NCBI GenBank assembly: GCA_004558035.1 | Contig: SFEJ01000009.1 | Coordinates: 1-62,506 of the forward strand | DNA length: 62,506 nucleotides | Source: Opitutia bacterium | GTDB taxonomy: Bacteria; Verrucomicrobiota; Verrucomicrobiae; Opitutales; UBA953 | Direction of reading: 5' to 3' | Shown: positions 61,138 to 62,506 of the stretch, one piece after another | Layout of the letters: each line of letters begins with the position of its first letter | Numbering within the stretch: position 1 is the stretch's first letter | Position numbers and translations under genes: made by a program | Notes under the pieces: model-generated | The model's database searches: none | What the model saw: the letters and a program-made list of their open reading frames with translations, nothing else | What the model was told of the DNA's origin: nothing

Positions 61138-62312
61138 ACCTCCTTTTCCTATACGGCGCAGAAATCAACCCCGAGCGCGGCGGCGTGGAGCGCGTGACGT
61201 CCGTGCTCGCGGACGAATTCTCTCGACGCGGGAACGGCGTGTTCTACCTGTCGCTTCCCCAAAACCGAACGGCAAACGCACACGCGGAGAGACAATTTTT
61301 TCTCCCCGACACGGAATTCGGCACGCCCGCGAACCGCGAATTTCTCAAAAATTTTCTCCGAGAAAAGCACATCGACGTCGTCGTCAATCAGGGCGGGAAC
61401 GGGAACGAGTGCTCCGGGCTCGCCTATGCGGCAAAAGATGCCGGCGTTCCCGTCGTCAGCGTCTGCCACTGCGGGCTTATCGATTCCGCGAAGAACTACC
61501 GCGCGATTCACGAAACCGCGTGGAAGCGCCGCGGCTTAGGATGGCTGCTGCCGCTGACGGATTGGGCTCCGGTCAAGAAACTGCTCCTCGCACTCTACAA
61601 GAGAAAATATCAGGCGCATTATCGCGAGCTTTGCGCAAAATCGGACCGCGTCGTCCTGCTCTCCGAGAGCTTCAAAAAAGAATTGGCGTTTTATTTTGAC
61701 GGCGAGCGGTGTCCGGGAAACGTCGTCGCCATTTCGAATCCTTGTTCGTTCCCGCCGCCGCCAACGACGCCGAACCCCGCCGAAAAGCGCAAGGAACTTC
61801 TCTTCTGCGGCAGAATAGATTTTTCCCAAAAAAGAGTGGATTTGATGTTGGAAATCTGGCGGCGCCTTTTCAAGGCGTTCCCGGATTGGTGTCTGACAAT
61901 CGTCGGAGGCGGAGCCGCCCTCGATTCCGCAAAACGAATGGCGAAAAAAATGGGCTTGGATCGCGTGAGTTTTGAAGGATTTCAGGATCCGCGCCCGTAC
62001 TATGAACGCGCCGCCGTTTTCTGCATGACGAGCGCGTGGGAGACCTTCGGACTCGTTCTCGTCGAAGCGATGAATTACGGCTGCGTTCCCGTGGCTTTCA
62101 ATTCCTACGCAGCGGCGGCGGACATCATCGACGACGGCGAGAACGGTATTCTCGTTCCGCCGATGGACTGCGAAAAATACGCGGACGCGCTCGCCGCGCT
62201 CATGCGCGACTCCGTCCGGCGGGAACGTCTGGCGGAAGCGGCAGCGGAAAAATCTTTTACCTTTTCCATTGAAGAGATTTCAAACAAGTGGGGAAAACTT
62301 TCACAAAAATAA
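61134..62312 (+). CDS. Glycosyltransferase family 4
   Basis: The 392-aa GT-B enzyme begins MNLLFLYGAEINPERGGVER and has VVNQGGNGNECSGLAYAAKD, FCGRIDFSQKRVDLMLEIW, FCMTSAWETFGLVLVEAMNY and a C-terminal SIEEISNKWGKL. A 25-codon N-terminal fragment of a close paralog lies at 48,255-48,329. The GT4 at 46,851 is a more distant relative. It probably extends the right operon's repeat unit. Confidence 0.93.
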   Translation: MNLLFLYGAEINPERGGVERVTSVLADEFSRRGNGVFYLSLPQNRTANAHAERQFFLPDTEFGTPANREFLKNFLREKHIDVVVNQGGNGNECSGLAYAAKDAGVPVVSVCHCGLIDSAKNYRAIHETAWKRRGLGWLLPLTDWAPVKKLLLALYKRKYQAHYRELCAKSDRVVLLSESFKKELAFYFDGERCPGNVVAISNPCSFPPPPTTPNPAEKRKELLFCGRIDFSQKRVDLMLEIWRRLFKAFPDWCLTIVGGGAALDSAKRMAKKMGLDRVSFEGFQDPRPYYERAAVFCMTSAWETFGLVLVEAMNYGCVPVAFNSYAAAADIIDDGENGILVPPMDCEKYADALAALMRDSVRRERLAEAAAEKSFTFSIEEISNKWGKLSQK

Positions 62313-62328
62313 GAAATTATTGAAATTT

Positions 62329-62506
62329 ATGAATGGGAAAACTTGGATAAGACTATTCTTCGTATTCTCGATTGCATTTCTCGGCATCAATCAATGGCTT
62401 GGTTCTGGAATTGATGTGGACAGAACTCCGTTTTATTATGCCTTCGGAGCATACGCCGTATTTTTCGCAACATATTTCACCTTTCACTTGAAGGAAATAT
62501 CCGTAT
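62329..62506 (+). CDS. Membrane protein, partial at right edge
   Basis: The ATG at 62,329 opens a frame without stop to the window end (59 codons). MNGKTWIRLFFVFSIAFLGI and YAFGAYAVFFATYFTF are two likely transmembrane segments. Base composition is far more AT-rich than the rest, as often seen for Wzy or Wzx genes. Its place at the end of the right operon makes a polymerase or flippase plausible, but no motif proves it. Confidence 0.6.
   Translation, partial: MNGKTWIRLFFVFSIAFLGINQWLGSGIDVDRTPFYYAFGAYAVFFATYFTFHLKEISV

Overview
The window looks like a high-GC Gram-negative chromosome with an outer membrane. It carries LptD, an LpxR-type lipid A deacylase, a PEP-CTERM protein, a Bat/vWA operon and GrpE-DnaJ. 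Gene content and the intergenic repeat style suggest Verrucomicrobiota, probably an Opitutales-like, possibly gut-associated lineage. That placement is inference; there is no rRNA or marker phylogeny here.

Positions 1-40,330 are mostly housekeeping: a partial TSP3-repeat secreted protein, purD, recD2, a Tat-exported oxidoreductase, tRNA-Val and tRNA-Gly, a NUC1 nuclease, pyrD, an MFS transporter, fabD, a CsoR/P1B-ATPase metal module with a visible operator, a DEAD-box helicase, aroB, grpE-dnaJ, an exonuclease-HAD-tcdA cluster, a PEP-CTERM protein, clpP, prc, an lpxR-like gene, tsaB, two tandem repeat-containing paralogs, a Bat-like operon, ptsI, a GH16 glucanase, lptD and scpA.

Positions 40,330-62,506 are accessory. 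They hold hipBA with an operator, gene remnants, an Abi_2 gene, and two divergent surface-polysaccharide operons. The left operon runs leftward from 51,089 to about 43,583: GT4, GxxExxY, GT2, GT4/GT9 remnants, GT4, EpsG-like polymerase, GT2, GT4. The right operon starts at 54,391: capE, capF, S23-type protein, capG, GT4, GxxExxY, GT2, GT4, then a partial membrane protein. capEFG would make UDP-L-FucNAc. Between the operons lies a 3.3-kb segment bounded by perfect 26-bp inverted repeats and carrying a tyrosine recombinase and a Fic protein. It looks like a candidate invertible switch. About 720 bp of each operon (GxxExxY plus the GT2 5' third) is an inverted near-duplicate, so homologous inversion could also shuffle the downstream halves.

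Two sequence-level features stand out. First, the non-palindromic 8-mer CGTTCCCG/CGGGAACG occurs about 4-5 times per kb in genes and intergenes, and inverted pairs of it form several terminators. It behaves like an uptake-signal or other genome-wide signature word and is absent from some genes that look recently acquired. Second, there are several repeat families: five copies of a roughly 140-bp palindromic element with nonamer arms, heptamer arrays between polysaccharide genes (one inside a glycosyltransferase ORF), and GCAGATG-type repeats that encode protein N-termini. A second possible inverton (18-bp dyad inverted repeats, 269 bp) sits directly upstream of the PEP-CTERM gene.
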